Shown here in pieces: positions 1 to 9,581 of a stretch of DNA of 38,608 bases (positions are counted from its first letter, which is position 1; each line of letters starts with the position of its first letter). The stretch is from NCBI GenBank assembly GCA_001179505.1, contig CDMY01000240.1, forward strand, positions 1 through 38,608, read 5' to 3'. The position numbers were made by a program, and so were the translations under genes. The notes beneath the pieces were generated by a model that ran no database searches, was not told where the DNA came from, and saw nothing but the letters and a program-made list of their open reading frames with translations. Source of the DNA: Vitrella brassicaformis (taxonomy: Eukaryota > Sar > Vitrellaceae).

Positions 1-294
1 GGAGAGGACAAGGAAAGACAAGGAAAGCATTCTGAGGAGACACGATCTTATCAGCCATCACCGAAGTGAGATCTGTGTTGACCACCCTTCATGATGCCAT
101 ACATGGACAGAAACAACTTTGACTGATTGGCCAGTCCATCGGTCTTATTAAAGTAAAAGCTCTTTGGGACTTACCGCCCAGCAGATCCTCTATTCAGCTA
201 ACTACAGGAAAGGTCCTTACCGGCCTTTTCGCACACATCAGTCGTGATCTGATTCGCACCTCAGTCTTCAGCACCTTTCAGCTCGCAGGAGGAG
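1..294. other. 5' edge, no gene seen
   Basis: No coding segment is supported here. The only notable element is the nonamer AGCTCGCAG at 280-288, the reverse complement of CTGCGAGCT, which recurs upstream of other genes in this window. Confidence 0.5.
280..288 (-). promoter_or_regulatory. CTGCGAGCT nonamer upstream of TPT1
   Basis: The minus strand reads CTGCGAGCT. The same nonamer is found at 4357-4365, 9256-9264, 13048-13056, 16208-16216 and 24307-24315 on the plus strand, each upstream of a coding start. It is a candidate core promoter element. The role is inferred from position and recurrence only. Confidence 0.35.
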
Positions 295-1510
295 ATGCGA
301 TCCTTTCCCTGCGTCTTTCTCCATCTGTTTCAATCACATACGGCTTGTCTGAAGCACCCGGATCTCGCTTATCCATCACCATTTCCGCAGCGAGTAACCG
401 CTGCGTCTTTTCTCATCCGTCGCCACGTCAGTCACCCTCATCATTGGATTCGTGCAGCCAAACGCGCAATGTGTGCCGAACCGACTGCAGCTGCTGCGCC
501 AGATCAGCTGATGGCATCGAGTCAATCAGCATCACGGCCGAATGAGGCGGCGGGTAGGGAGGGGAGAGGACGGAACAGGCGGCGTCAGCGACACAACGAC
601 AGCCACGACGTGCAGCTATCGAGGAGTCTGTCGATGGTGCTGCGGCACAAGGCGGCCGACTTTGGCCTTAATGTTCGGCCTGATGGGTTTGTTCGAGTGG
701 ACGACCTCATGCGGCTGAGTCGATTCACCGACTACTCGGTGCAGCAGCTCCACAGCGTGGTCGAGAATAACGACAAACAACGCTTCTCTCTGTGGACGGA
801 CGACGAGGGAACAGAATGGTCGGTGACCACGCGCACTCACAATGGCAGGCAGGCAGGCAGGCGGGCAACATGCCTCATTTGTGTGATCTTCTTTTTGTAC
901 TTCTTGTGTCAGGATAAGGGCGAATCAGGGCCACTCAGCGGGTGTCAACGTCTCAGCCGACGAGCTGTATGAGCGTATCGAGAGCGCAGAGGACATCCCC
1001 GTGTGTGTCCATGGCACGAGCGAGGGGGCGTGGGAGGCCATCAGGCGTCAGGGGCTCAAGAAGATGGGCAGGCAGCACATCCACTTCGCGCCTGGGTAAG
1101 GATCGGGTAACTCTCTCCGTCTGTCTGCCTGCCTGCCTGCCATTGTCCCATTTCTCTCTCTGTGTGTGTCGTTGTGTGCTGTTGTCAGTCTGCCAGGCGA
1201 GAGCGGTGTGATATCTGGGATGCGGTACTCGTGTTCGGTCTTCATTTACCTGGATGTGGCCAAGGCAATGGAGAGGGGCGTGGTGCTCTACCGATCGGCC
1301 AACAATGTCATCCTCACGGAGGGCCTCGACGGCACCATCCCGCCCAACCTCTTCGCCTCGGTCAGCCACGCTGACGGCAGGACGCTGTGGCCTGGCAACG
1401 GGCAGCAGCCGCAGGCAGACGTCCCACAAGCAGCTGACGAAGCCGCAGCACGGGAGATGCGGGCGAGGAGGGAGAGGGAGGGAGGGGTGATGGCGGCAAC
1501 AGCAAAGTAG
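295..1510 (+). CDS. TPT1: RNA/tRNA 2'-phosphotransferase (TPT1/KptA family), 3 exons
   Basis: Enzymes of this family use NAD+ to remove the splice-junction 2'-phosphate from ligated tRNA. Exons read as 295-818, 913-1095 and 1189-1510, giving 342 aa. The first junction rebuilds Trp-Ile-Arg-Ala-Asn-Gln-Gly-His, and the second follows HFAPG. The family signature LSRSLSMVLRHKA is followed by a DGFVRVDDL segment, then RANQGHS, VHGTS, a His-rich HIHFAPG turn and a C-terminal lobe with RYSCSVFIYLDV; these carry the Arg/His residues expected in KptA active sites. Starts at 469 and 511 are in frame and would give a shorter, more typical protein; the first 58 residues (only one acidic residue, rich in His/Ser/Pro) may be a targeting extension or 5' UTR. 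The C-terminal tail after WPGN is low complexity. Family assignment is firm, start is not. Confidence 0.88.
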
Positions 1511-1514
1511 AGAG

Positions 1515-1775
1515 CCAGGAGGGGAGTGTGAAGCGACAGAGGAGGTGGCGGAATACCTGACAGAGGCTGTGACCTTGTGTAACAATCCATGCGTTGTTTG
1601 CTCTGCTTTGCTTCGATGGAAACATGTATGTGTGAGTATATATATGTGCGTATGTGTGATTGATCGACCGTTGGAATGACTGACAGAGCGACTGATTGTT
1701 TGTCTGAATGTCTGTGTGCAATTGACTCGCTGCCGTTGCTTGTGCTTCTCTCTCTCGCGTGACTGATTGACTGAG
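1515..1775 (+). repeat. Dispersed repeat R1, copy 1 (3' of TPT1)
   Basis: About 250 bp 3' of the TPT1 stop match 6483-6690 in the same orientation. Shared blocks include GTGAAGCGAC, a GAGGAGGTGG stretch, GATCGACC, GACTGATTGTTTGTC-like and GACTCGCTGCCGTT. In the second site the element lies 3' of family-B gene B1. It does not look coding and has no transposon ends that I could see. Confidence 0.6.
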
Positions 1776-1783
1776 TGTGAGGG

Positions 1784-2525
1784 ATGGAGGAGCCCGAGCT
1801 GCAGGGCAACAGACTCAAGCGCAAGCACTCACGAGGCAGCCACAGCTCACATCGCAACAAGAAAAACAAGAAAGACCGGTAGAACCTCTGCAGACACACA
1901 CACAATGTCACCATTCTTCGTTCACTGCCTTTGTTTTGTTTTGTTTCGTTCAGAGACGCGTCGAGCAGCGGCCAGGAGGACAAGCAGCGATCAGACGACG
2001 AGAACCACGACAGAGAGAGCGCCGTCATGCTCTCGAGGCTGCGCTGCCAACTCATACCGGTGCACACACACTCTCAATGAGCATCCGTTGTGAGTGTGTG
2101 TGAATGTGGATGTGTGTGTCTCAGGTGAAGGAGGAGGGCGAGCAAGGAACCGACAAGGAGGACGATGGTGACCAAGACAACGACAATGAGGACGAGGCCG
2201 GCCGCCAGCACGACAGCACCTCGGGCCGATGGATGCAGCTGCTGGCCATGCTGCAAGAGGAGCAGAGACTCGAGGTCGGTCGCTGTGTGTGTGCATCGAT
2301 TTGTGGGCCTCAGGTGTGTCTGTCGTCAGTCTGCTGCTGCTGGTGCGTCTCGCGCTGCTGGCAACACGTCGGAGGCCGCTGCTGCTGCGGCGGCGGCCGA
2401 CCAGAGCAACAAACGGGTCAGCCAAGCCAGGAAGGAATATGGGCGATGGATGGATGGATGGACTTGTGTGTGTGCAGGATGGATCGATGATCGAGAAATG
2501 CTCCATCCTGTCGTTCTTCAAGTGA
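1784..2525 (+). CDS. Hypothetical charged low-complexity protein, 5 exons
   Basis: I do not recognise this gene. Exons read as 1784-1878, 1954-2059, 2125-2274, 2330-2416 and 2478-2525 with all junctions in phase, giving 161 aa. The N-terminus is Lys/Arg/His/Ser-rich (SSHRNKKNKKDRD), which could be a nuclear signal. The middle is acidic (EDDGDQDNDNEDE) and precedes a possible short helix (RWMQLLAMLQEEQRLE). An eight-Ala run follows, and the end is SMIEKCSILSFFK. The last intron is supported because reading through it would add only TGGA-repeat translation and no sensible C-terminus. The 5' end overlaps the edge of repeat R1. A small nuclear or RNA-associated protein is possible but unproven. 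Confidence 0.55.
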
Positions 2526-2775
2526 CTCGACCATACATCGACAGACAAAAATGGTGGCATTCGTGTGCAATCGAAGGCTACTCAGACCATTTGTGGCACA
2601 GAAACCATTCGCTGGGTCTGCGTGTACAATGCTTTGGTTCGGTTTGACTGGACCAATTCCCTACGGACACATAAACGTCTTTGACACAGAAACCCAGTAC
2701 TCCATCCATACACGCGTCAGTCAGTCATTCTCCTCTGTGGCACACACACGCCGATCGCCAGCCAGCCAGCACCCC

Positions 2776-3882
2776 TCACCCCACCACCCTCCCCCTGTCG
2801 ATGACGGCACTCCCGAGCTCGAATGGCCGCAGCAGACGGCGGGCGGCACCAACCGACACAGAGTAGCGCTGGGCGAGCGGCTGGGACCGATCGGCAGCAG
2901 ATGGCTCGGTCGTGTGCAGACTGATCGAGCCATATCCCCCCGTCTCAACCGACACGTGGGCGGCGACGGTCTCGTTGGGCCGAAAGCAGCTCACAATCAC
3001 ACGACGATTGTCCCTCGGATACGCAGAACCCAGATTGCCCCCGTCGTAGCGCCAGTCGGCAGTAATGCCCTGATCCTCTGTCATGTTGTCGGTCGTCAGC
3101 AGACGGCGATGACGAGCGTCGTCACCATAGCCGATGCCTGCCGACAGCACCCGCCTCTCGCTCACCCAATCTTCATCGTACCACCAGCTGAGCAGCATGT
3201 CGAGCAGGAAGGCCGAGAATGAGCGCACGAGATAGTTGCTCCAGCGGATGACGGGATCGGTCCGCTTGTAGCCCTCAGCATAGCGATGGCCGCCCGGCAG
3301 ATCACCCAACGGCACCACACGAAACGTCCAACCGCCAATCCGATAGTGGCCGTTGTCGGCTCGGCGCAGCTCCAGGCTGGTCCCTTTGTGTGTGAGCTGG
3401 TGGCCGATGATCTTGTAGATGGCCATCGCCAGGGGCAGCTGGTGGAAGGCCGTTGCTGTGGGCAGCGAGGAAGCCGACAGCCGGAGGGGCCGCGTGGCGT
3501 CAGCAGGGGTTAGCCGATAGATGAAGGCCAGCCGAAGGAACCGCCCCATTGCCCGCCACTCCTCGCCACTGCCCCGCTTCAGCAGATAGACCACCTTCAG
3601 GCCGCCCTCCAGATCATCGTCAATGTCGAAGGCCAACACGTCCGCCAGGCCGAGACGACTGATGTGCTCATCCACGCGGCGCCTCACCTCATAGAGCATC
3701 GTGTCGACATCATAAGGATCGCTGTTGCTGATCTGTGAGCGAAAAGCGGCTCGTCTGTTGGGGTCAGTGGACATGGCCATGCCGGCCATCTTTCTGATTG
3801 CGATGCTGCGCAGTGGTGGGACTGCCGGCGGGGCGGTGTGGCCATTGGGAGGGGGAGGCGGAGGCTGGGAAGAGGACGCCAT
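2776..3882 (-). CDS. Family A protein A1 (lineage-specific)
   Basis: Single exon, 368 aa, no named family recognised. It opens with a Pro-rich linker (about residues 6-22), then a helical region (VDTMLYEVRRRVDEHISRL) and a core with KVVYLLKRGSGEEWRAMGRF, LAFIYRLTP and FHQLPLAMAIYKIIGHQL. The FRVVPLGDLPGGHRYAEGY segment is the most conserved piece among A proteins. The C-terminus has RRVIVSCFRPNETVAAHV, HTTEPSAADRS and a closing RRLLRPFEL..VIDRG. Close paralogs are A2 (11507-12607), A3 (30664-31696) and A4 (35918-36946). The core and C-terminus are co-linear with family B by eye, suggesting distant homology. It is divergent from B1 across a 782-bp spacer. The 5'-most Met is used; an inner Met at residue 32 is possible. 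Confidence 0.8.
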   Translation of the reverse strand: MASSSQPPPPPPNGHTAPPAVPPLRSIAIRKMAGMAMSTDPNRRAAFRSQISNSDPYDVDTMLYEVRRRVDEHISRLGLADVLAFDIDDDLEGGLKVVYLLKRGSGEEWRAMGRFLRLAFIYRLTPADATRPLRLSASSLPTATAFHQLPLAMAIYKIIGHQLTHKGTSLELRRADNGHYRIGGWTFRVVPLGDLPGGHRYAEGYKRTDPVIRWSNYLVRSFSAFLLDMLLSWWYDEDWVSERRVLSAGIGYGDDARHRRLLTTDNMTEDQGITADWRYDGGNLGSAYPRDNRRVIVSCFRPNETVAAHVSVETGGYGSISLHTTEPSAADRSQPLAQRYSVSVGAARRLLRPFELGSAVIDRGRVVG

Positions 3883-4664
3883 CAGTCAGTCAACTGATCT
3901 GAATCAATGACACACACAAAGTGGCAATCAGTGCTCCCGAGATGAGTGTGCGTCTGTGTGCTAACCTCAAAACACTTGGCTATGAACAAATCTCTCTCAG
4001 CAGCCCAACACCATATGGGTGGGCGATGATTGACTCTGCAGGGACACACACGCAGCGTGGCAAGCCCGTGTGCTCACGAGCATCGGTCAAAATCAGTCAA
4101 TATCACAGCGAGGGAATCGGACGAGCCACCTACCGTCAGCAATGGCCTCCAGCGGCCCAAATGAAGCAATGGTGTGGCTATGTGGCCGTCGTCGTCAGCG
4201 AGCCCAACGAGGCACTGTGGGAGATCTGCAGGCACACAAAACACCGAAGCACAAGCTGATTGAATTTTTCAACGCTTCATCTGCCTCTCTCGCTGCCACC
4301 TTACCCTCTCTAAGCGTCTTGAGAGCTCCAGAGGCCTTTTGGCGCTTATTGCCGACCTGCGAGCTTTGGCTTTACGTCATCTTTTTTCGGTATTCTTGAC
4401 AACAGGGCCGCGTAGAGTGTCGGGAAGATGCCCAAAGAGCCGCTGTGATGACATCGATCAACACAGATGTGGCCGTCATCTGTCTGAGTGACGCCGATCT
4501 ATCGCATTGAGGTGAGGGAGGGGACGCAGGAGGGCCTGATGACATCAGCAATGATAGCCTGTGTGGTTTCTGTGTGTTTGCGGCAGATTTGACGCCTTTG
4601 GGTATCGTTGTGCGGTTGAGGGAGAGAGGAGGAGAGCGCTCTGTCGTTGGTATCGGAGACCATC
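3883..4664. promoter_or_regulatory. Divergent A1/B1 spacer, copy 1
   Basis: This 782-bp spacer resembles the 786-bp spacer at 12608-13393 along most of its length. Near-identical blocks include CAGTCAACTGATCTGAATCA beside the A start, AAAACACTTGGCTATGA, CAGCAGCCCAACACCATATG, AGCGGCCCAAATGAAGC and GATCTGCAGGCACACAAAAC. The B-proximal part carries CTGCGAGCT at 4357-4365 and the block GGAGGGCCTGATGACATCAG (about 4530-4549), whose TGACATCA resembles a bZIP/CRE half-palindrome. It probably serves as a bidirectional promoter. Weak reading frames inside it (around 4140-4260) are not preserved in the second copy, so I do not call a gene there. Confidence 0.6.
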
Positions 4665-6169
4665 ATGGGCTGCAGTGCGACCAAGGTACGGGAAGGAAAG
4701 ACAGCCGCTCGGATGTTGACAGATCGATGAAGCGCCACAAATCCATTCACTGATATGATGTCCGTGATGTGTCTGTCGCGGATGTGCAGATCACGTCGGC
4801 TGCTGCTGAAGGAGGTGGTGGTGGCTCCATAGCTGACGAGCCGTCCTCGTCGGCTGCGTCTGCCGCCAATGGTAACCAACAAGTTCGCTCGAGAAAGGCA
4901 CGACAATGCCGGCACACAGCTGTCTGTCTGTTTATGTGGCGTTTTGCAGGTGCGGTCAGTGCATCGTCGGCGAACCACCACCAGCAACAGCAGCATGATC
5001 GCCTTATCAGTGCCGCTGACGTGCCGCAACACCTCGCCCCGACGGTCGCCGAGTACGTCAGGAGTTACTCACAGCTGGAGGCCCTCATCGACGCCCATCC
5101 CACCCTCCGCACTCCCTCCCTGCTGCTGCCGATCCTCATACGACTGCTGCCCGTAGTGGTGGACGTGCCAGTGCCCCAGCTGGCCCTGGACGTGGCTGCT
5201 CCGGCGACCTCCCCTCATGGCAGCGCCCTCTCCCGATTTCTCCTGCCGCTCGTGATGCGTTCGCTGGGGGTGCTGCTGCCTACTGTCGGCCTCGGCTCAT
5301 TCCTGATGCGCATAATCCCCCAATTGCCGCTCCCTCGATCACTCAGCCACGGCTGCCGCATGGCAATCGCCATCGAGCAGCTGACCCGCCGGCTGAAGAG
5401 GCTCGAGAGGGGCGGCGATTGGGCCAGATGGCGGCCTCACCTGGAGATGCTGTACCTGCTGCAAGGCAGGAGGCCTGTGGTGCTGGGTGACGAGAGCTTC
5501 GGTGTGTTCGGCAGCCGGGCGGCCTTCGTGATTGAGACAGAGGCGGTCCGGCAGTGGAAGATACTCAGCCGGGGCGTCACTGTCACTGATCATGATGGCC
5601 GGCACAGACAGGTGATGGACGGCGACAAGGTGCGCTGCTACAGCTTCAGCCTCAGGCACTGGGGCTATAGCCTTCCCACCCTCCTCCCCTCTGCCAGCCC
5701 CCTCTTCCCTCACGTACCATTTGACCCCGCCGACCCGCCCACAGAGCGAGACGGCTTGACATACCGCAGCTACACCTCAATAATGGCCTTCGTCCTGTTC
5801 TGCTGGCTCAGGTGTGGGGGCCACCTCCCTTGCATCAGATCCTGGATTTCTTGGCGTCGTGACTCTGCTGCATCCCGGCGTGTGAGGGAGCTGCTGGCGG
5901 CCTCTCCCAGCGATGCGGCACAGTGGGGGGCGGGGGCGACCGTATTCGACAGGAAGGATGGGTATGAACGGCATTATCGTTTGGTGGTGCTGGGCAGTGA
6001 GGCGGTGGGCGAGGGGCACATGGCGGTCATTTGGCTGAGCGATCGGGAGGGTCATTCTAAGGATGTCATCATACATTCAACCGAGCCGGCCCCCCACGAC
6101 CGCACACGCGATATCGTGATGAGAGGTCTGGGGCCCCACCTGGGGGGCATCGCGTGGTGGGAGGAGTGA
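4665..6169 (+). CDS. Family B protein B1, predicted N-myristoylated
   Basis: Three exons: 4665-4685, 4790-4871 and 4950-6169, giving 440 aa. The start was chosen because exon 1 encodes MGCSATK, a Met-Gly start with Thr at position 6 and an adjacent Cys, which fits N-myristoylation plus palmitoylation. B2 and B3 also start Met-Gly with Ser at 6. A Gly/Ser/Ala and His/Gln linker follows, then a weak F-box-like stretch (VPQHLAPTVAEYVRSYSQLE). The shared core has LERGGDWARWRPHLEMLYLL, FGVFGSRAAF and VRQWKILSR. The C-terminus has RLVVLGSEAVGEGHMAVIWL and STEPAPHDRTR. The second intron is 78 nt, in frame and stop-free, so retention would insert 26 residues rather than break the protein. Biochemical function is unknown. 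Confidence 0.75.
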
Positions 6170-6179
6170 GAATGCTGAA

Positions 6180-6390
6180 TGGATGGTAGCAGCAAGACGA
6201 TAGATTGTGGTATGTCCTGCCAGTCAGTGCATGAGGGTCTCGGCCACCACTGAGCAGATTGTCGATCATCGTTTTCAAGCAGCAGACCGACACAGACAGA
6301 CAGACAGACAGACAGACAACGGGTTGTTGCCCATCCTTCTATCCATCCATCCATCCTGTGGTATGTCTGTCTGTCTGTCTGTCTGTGTGT
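6180..6390. repeat. B-gene 3' flank repeat with inverted GACA/TGTC tracts
   Basis: The B1 3' flank matches the B3 3' flank (about 14685-14830): TGCTGAATGGATG, CGTTTTCAAGCAGCAGACCG, CAACGGGTTGTTGCCC and TATCCATCCATCCATCC are shared. Here a (GACA)n tract at about 6293-6318 faces a (GTCT)n tract at about 6365-6386, which could fold into a hairpin across the ATCC repeat. Confidence 0.6.
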
Positions 6391-6482
6391 GTGTGTGTGT
6401 GTGCATTATGGGGGACGGGATGACGTGTGTGTGACTGACCACCAGGCGTCCTGTGAAGGGTTGCGTTGATTGTGAATGAATG

Positions 6483-6690
6483 CTGGAGGGGAGGTGAGTG
6501 TGAAGCGACTGAGGAGGTGGAGGAATGACAAATGTGACGATGTGTATGTGTGTGTGTGAATTTGTTTGTGATCGATCGACCATTGCAATGACGGACAGAG
6601 CAACTGATTGTTTGTCCGTCTGAATGTCTCTCTGACTCGCTGCCGTTCACGTTGCCTGCGCTTCTCTCTTGGTGATCGATGAGTGAGTTT
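6483..6690 (+). repeat. Dispersed repeat R1, copy 2
   Basis: Second copy of the element at 1515-1775, same orientation and somewhat diverged. Here it follows the B1 3' flank. No open reading frame is conserved between the two copies. Confidence 0.6.
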
Positions 6691-7155
6691 GTTCAAGTGA
6701 CTTCAATCGACAAAAAAAAGCTGGCTTCTAGTCACCGAAGTGCATAGATACCGAGAAGATCCCACAACGAGATGAAGGCAGAAAGCCCGTCACGCCACTG
6801 CACTCATCCACAGTGAGAGAGGAGAGAGAGATACCGATGAAATATACACTAGCAGATAGACAACAGACGTACCTATCGCTTCATGATCATGATGACAACT
6901 ACGGACAGGCCGTGTGCGGTGTGGTTGTGTAGTCTGTGTGTATGTATTTTGTTCTACGTAGAACAATGACTATGTGTTCTGGTTTGCTGAACGAGGGGAC
7001 GCACAGACGGACAGACAGAGAGACAAATAGACAGACAGAAAGGGACCGTGACTGTCAGCCAGCCTCCATGCGTCTGTGGGTCTGTGGGTCTGTCTGTGTC
7101 TGTCTGAGCTTTGCTTTGGTTTGGTGTGACTGATCCACTTCCCCACGGACACAAA
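6691..7155. other. Intergenic, simple repeats
   Basis: No gene seen. GACA-rich (about 7003-7040) and GTCT-rich (about 7075-7107) tracts face each other. The stretch at about 7106-7148 resembles 2628-2672 in the A1 3' flank (both end in a CTACGGACAC/CCACGGACAC-type block), which may mark a rearrangement breakpoint. Confidence 0.4.
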
Positions 7156-7341
7156 AGCATCGCTGGCTACCTGTGGGTGGGGAATGGCGAAATCAGCCTG
7201 TGGACGATCGAGTCCCCTGCTGCCGATCGGTCTCATCCGCTCGCTGTCCGCTATCCAGTGTCGGTTGGTGCCGTCCGCCGTCTGCTGCGGCCATTCGGTC
7301 TCGAGCGTGACGTCATCGACAGGGGGACGGTGGTGGGGTGA
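7156..7341 (+). pseudogene. Solo C-terminal fragment of family A
   Basis: About 60 codons encode only the A-family C-terminus: a strand segment ending ISLWTIESPAADRSHPLA, then VRRLLRPFGLERDVIDRG and VVG at the stop. The matching upstream 300 codons are absent. It lies on the plus strand, opposite to A1 and A2. It is a truncated relic of an A copy, possibly left when the A-B cassette was copied. Confidence 0.75.
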
Positions 7342-8125
7342 GGGGTGGTGACCTGATAGGTGTTCCGGCATGTCGACCGACCAGAGCGTTTTAACGCGCC
7401 AAACGGACTGCCTCTTTTCTGATGAGAGTCGGCTCTGCCTCGCGTCGGTCGTGCCAGCATGAATGAATCAATGTCTCACTCGTTGTTATGGGACACTTTT
7501 GACTGCACATTAGTGAGTGAATGAATGGATCAGTGCAGATGACCCTCGACTCGTCTGATGGTCACATCGATCAACAAACGTCCTCGACCGTCACCGCCCC
7601 CTTCTTTCTTCCTTCCTCACTCATCCCTGAAGATCTGTCTCCGAATTTGGTGACGGCAGGGCCGTGTGGAGTGTCTGACGGATGCTCAAGGAGCTGCTGT
7701 TATGCTCTCGATCCGCACACGTGCTGCCATCTCATCTGAGTGAGGCGGATCTGACAAGTTGAGTTGATGTAGGGCGGGCAGGAGGGCCTGATGACGTCAG
7801 CAATGATAGCCTCTGTGGTCTCTGGTGTGTTGGTGCATTGGTTTGGTTCGTTTGCACACAGAAAGTCATTCGCCATGCATATGAATCAATGCTTGTTCAT
7901 TCTCGCAGTCGGTGAGTCAGCGAAAGGCATACATACCACGCTGTTCAGTCAGTCACATAAACTTACATAGAGAATGATCGATGCTCAAGGAACCAGCGAC
8001 TCGATTGACAACAAAGACTGACGTACAGAGCAGGGGGGGAAGAGCCCAACTAGGCTATGTAATGTACATACACCCATCCACCATCCCCACCCACGCAGCC
8101 TCTTCACACATGCATCTGCAACTAA
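7342..8125. other. Orphan B upstream block (7640-7835) in gene-free DNA
   Basis: The part at about 7640-7835 matches the DNA upstream of B1 (4400-4600) and B2 (9290-9490): GGCAGGGCCGTGTGGAGTGT resembles GACAGGGCCGCGTAGAGTGT upstream of B1, and GGAGGGCCTGATGACGTCAG is followed by CAATGATAGCCT. Here TGACGTCA (7792-7799) is a perfect CRE/bZIP palindrome. No B coding sequence follows, so this looks like the surviving upstream flank of a lost B gene. Nothing else is supported in the rest. Confidence 0.6.
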
Positions 8126-8916
8126 CTACCTTGGGCTGCCCACAGCGGCGACGCGCTGACGCAGCCCATCCCCTTCGGCTGGATTGCCCGCCTGCTGCGG
8201 CATTCCTTCAACAGGAGGACCCTCAATTTGCGTCAGGACAGTGTCACATGATAAAGGTGAGCCTCTGGCGGGTGGTGAGACATTCCCTGAGAAAAGAAGA
8301 AACGACCTCACACAGTCTCAGTTGGAGATATGCCTGCCTGCCTGCCTGCCTGCCGCCCGCGTCGCTCACCACCATTGGACGCCTGGTTCACAGCAGGCCC
8401 GACCATCTGATGGCTGGTATTTGCGCTCGTCTGTTCCTCCGCAGCCCCTCCAGGCTGCGGACCGGCTTCTTGAATGCGTTTGCGCAGCTCCTCTCGCGCC
8501 TTTCTCAGCAAGCCCTCCAAGAACCGGCAGCGTTCGATAGCCTCATCGACATCGATCTCGCACTCCAGAAAGTTCATCTGGCGGCGATGGTCGTTGGGGT
8601 CTGCATCCAAGCGCTCCTTGGCGAGTTGCTTGCATCCGGACAGCTGCCCGATGTGCTGGCCAGACCAGCTGGTGAGGGATTTCAGTTCGTTGACCGTCCG
8701 CTCCGCCTCCTCGCGCGTCGCCCAGCGGGTGAGCTCCTTGTACCTCTCATGTCGGACAACCGCTGAGTTGACCCAGCCAGGCGTCCAGGACGGACAGTGG
8801 TCGAGCAGCCAGGTGTACAGCCGGATGCGGAAGACGCCAAACAAGCCGACGGCGCACGCCACGAGGGCCGCCACCGACACAAGCCCGAAGAACCACGACA
8901 TTTCTCCGGAGGGCAA
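8126..8916 (-). CDS. Small membrane-anchored coiled-coil protein, 2 exons
   Basis: Exons on the minus strand are 8916-8370 and 8286-8126, joined in phase through GTGAGC...TTTTCTCAG, giving 235 aa. An N-terminal hydrophobic helix (FFGLVSVAALVACAVGLFGVF) is probably a signal anchor. A long charged helical region follows, with REEAERTVNELKSL and DVDEAIERCRFLEGLLRKAR, suggesting a coiled coil. The C-terminus is Pro/Gly/Gln-rich and disordered. A second Met at residue 6 is an equally good start. No family recognised. It replaces the place where an A gene would be expected upstream of B2, so it may mark the edge of the copied B2 segment (similarity to the other A-B spacers begins near 9110). Confidence 0.65.
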
Positions 8917-9581
8917 CTGGGAATCAGACGAACTGCACGTGGAGGGCCGGACGGCAGCCCGTCACCAGGACTCTGCAGACACACAACAGCACAGATGCGG
9001 TGTGTACAAGTGCTATCATATTATGCAGCACCACACAGGCTCACCGAGGCCGTCGCAAAAGCGGCGGAAGTCGTCACCTCTCAGCGAGAAGGGTGCGAAA
9101 AGGGTGAGCGATAGATCTGCAGGCAAACGTGCACAAACCACAAGGCACCAGCAATTTGAAGCGCTTCGTTGATTTTGCCTCTCTGCCTATCCTCTTACCC
9201 TCCAATGAGGGGACGGGCTTCGTAGCAGCGGTTTCAGGAAGCACCCTTTCAAGATCTGCGAGCTTTTCATGAGTTCCTCGTCGGGTTTCACAGCGGGTGG
9301 GCGTAATGCACAAGGGCCTACTGTGATGCCATCGATCTGCATGCACCGTCCGAGTGGCGCTGATCTAATGCTGCGAGGTGCCCTCATCCCTGCGACGCCG
9401 TTCGGACGCTCTGAGGTGAGAGAAGGGCAACCAGGAGGGCCTGATGACACCAGCAATGACATCCCTGTGTGGTTCCTCTGTGTGATTGTGGCAGATCTGT
9501 GACTCACTAAGGGCTTCTTCCGTCGGCATGTTAACCGATGTGCGGCGATGGCTGAAGGGCTTATTCGCGGTGAGCCAGGCG
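8917..9581. promoter_or_regulatory. B2 upstream region
   Basis: From about 9110 this matches the B-proximal half of the A-B spacers: AGATCTGCAGGCA, TTGCCTCTCTGC, CTCTTACCCTCC, then CTGCGAGCT at 9256-9264 and GGAGGGCCTGATGACACCAG near 9434-9453. The latter is the weaker form of the TGACGTCA-like block. The segment before 9110 shows no recognised feature. Confidence 0.5.
9256..9264 (+). promoter_or_regulatory. CTGCGAGCT nonamer upstream of B2
   Basis: Exact copy of the nonamer, 318 bp before the predicted B2 ATG. The spacing is similar to B1 (about 300 bp) and B3 (about 338 bp). Function inferred only. Confidence 0.4.

Noticed and set aside
4140-4260. Small gene in the A-B spacer (AGCGGCCCAAATGAAGC block)
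   Set aside because: The block is conserved at 12840-12915 but one-base differences put the copies in different frames with early stops.
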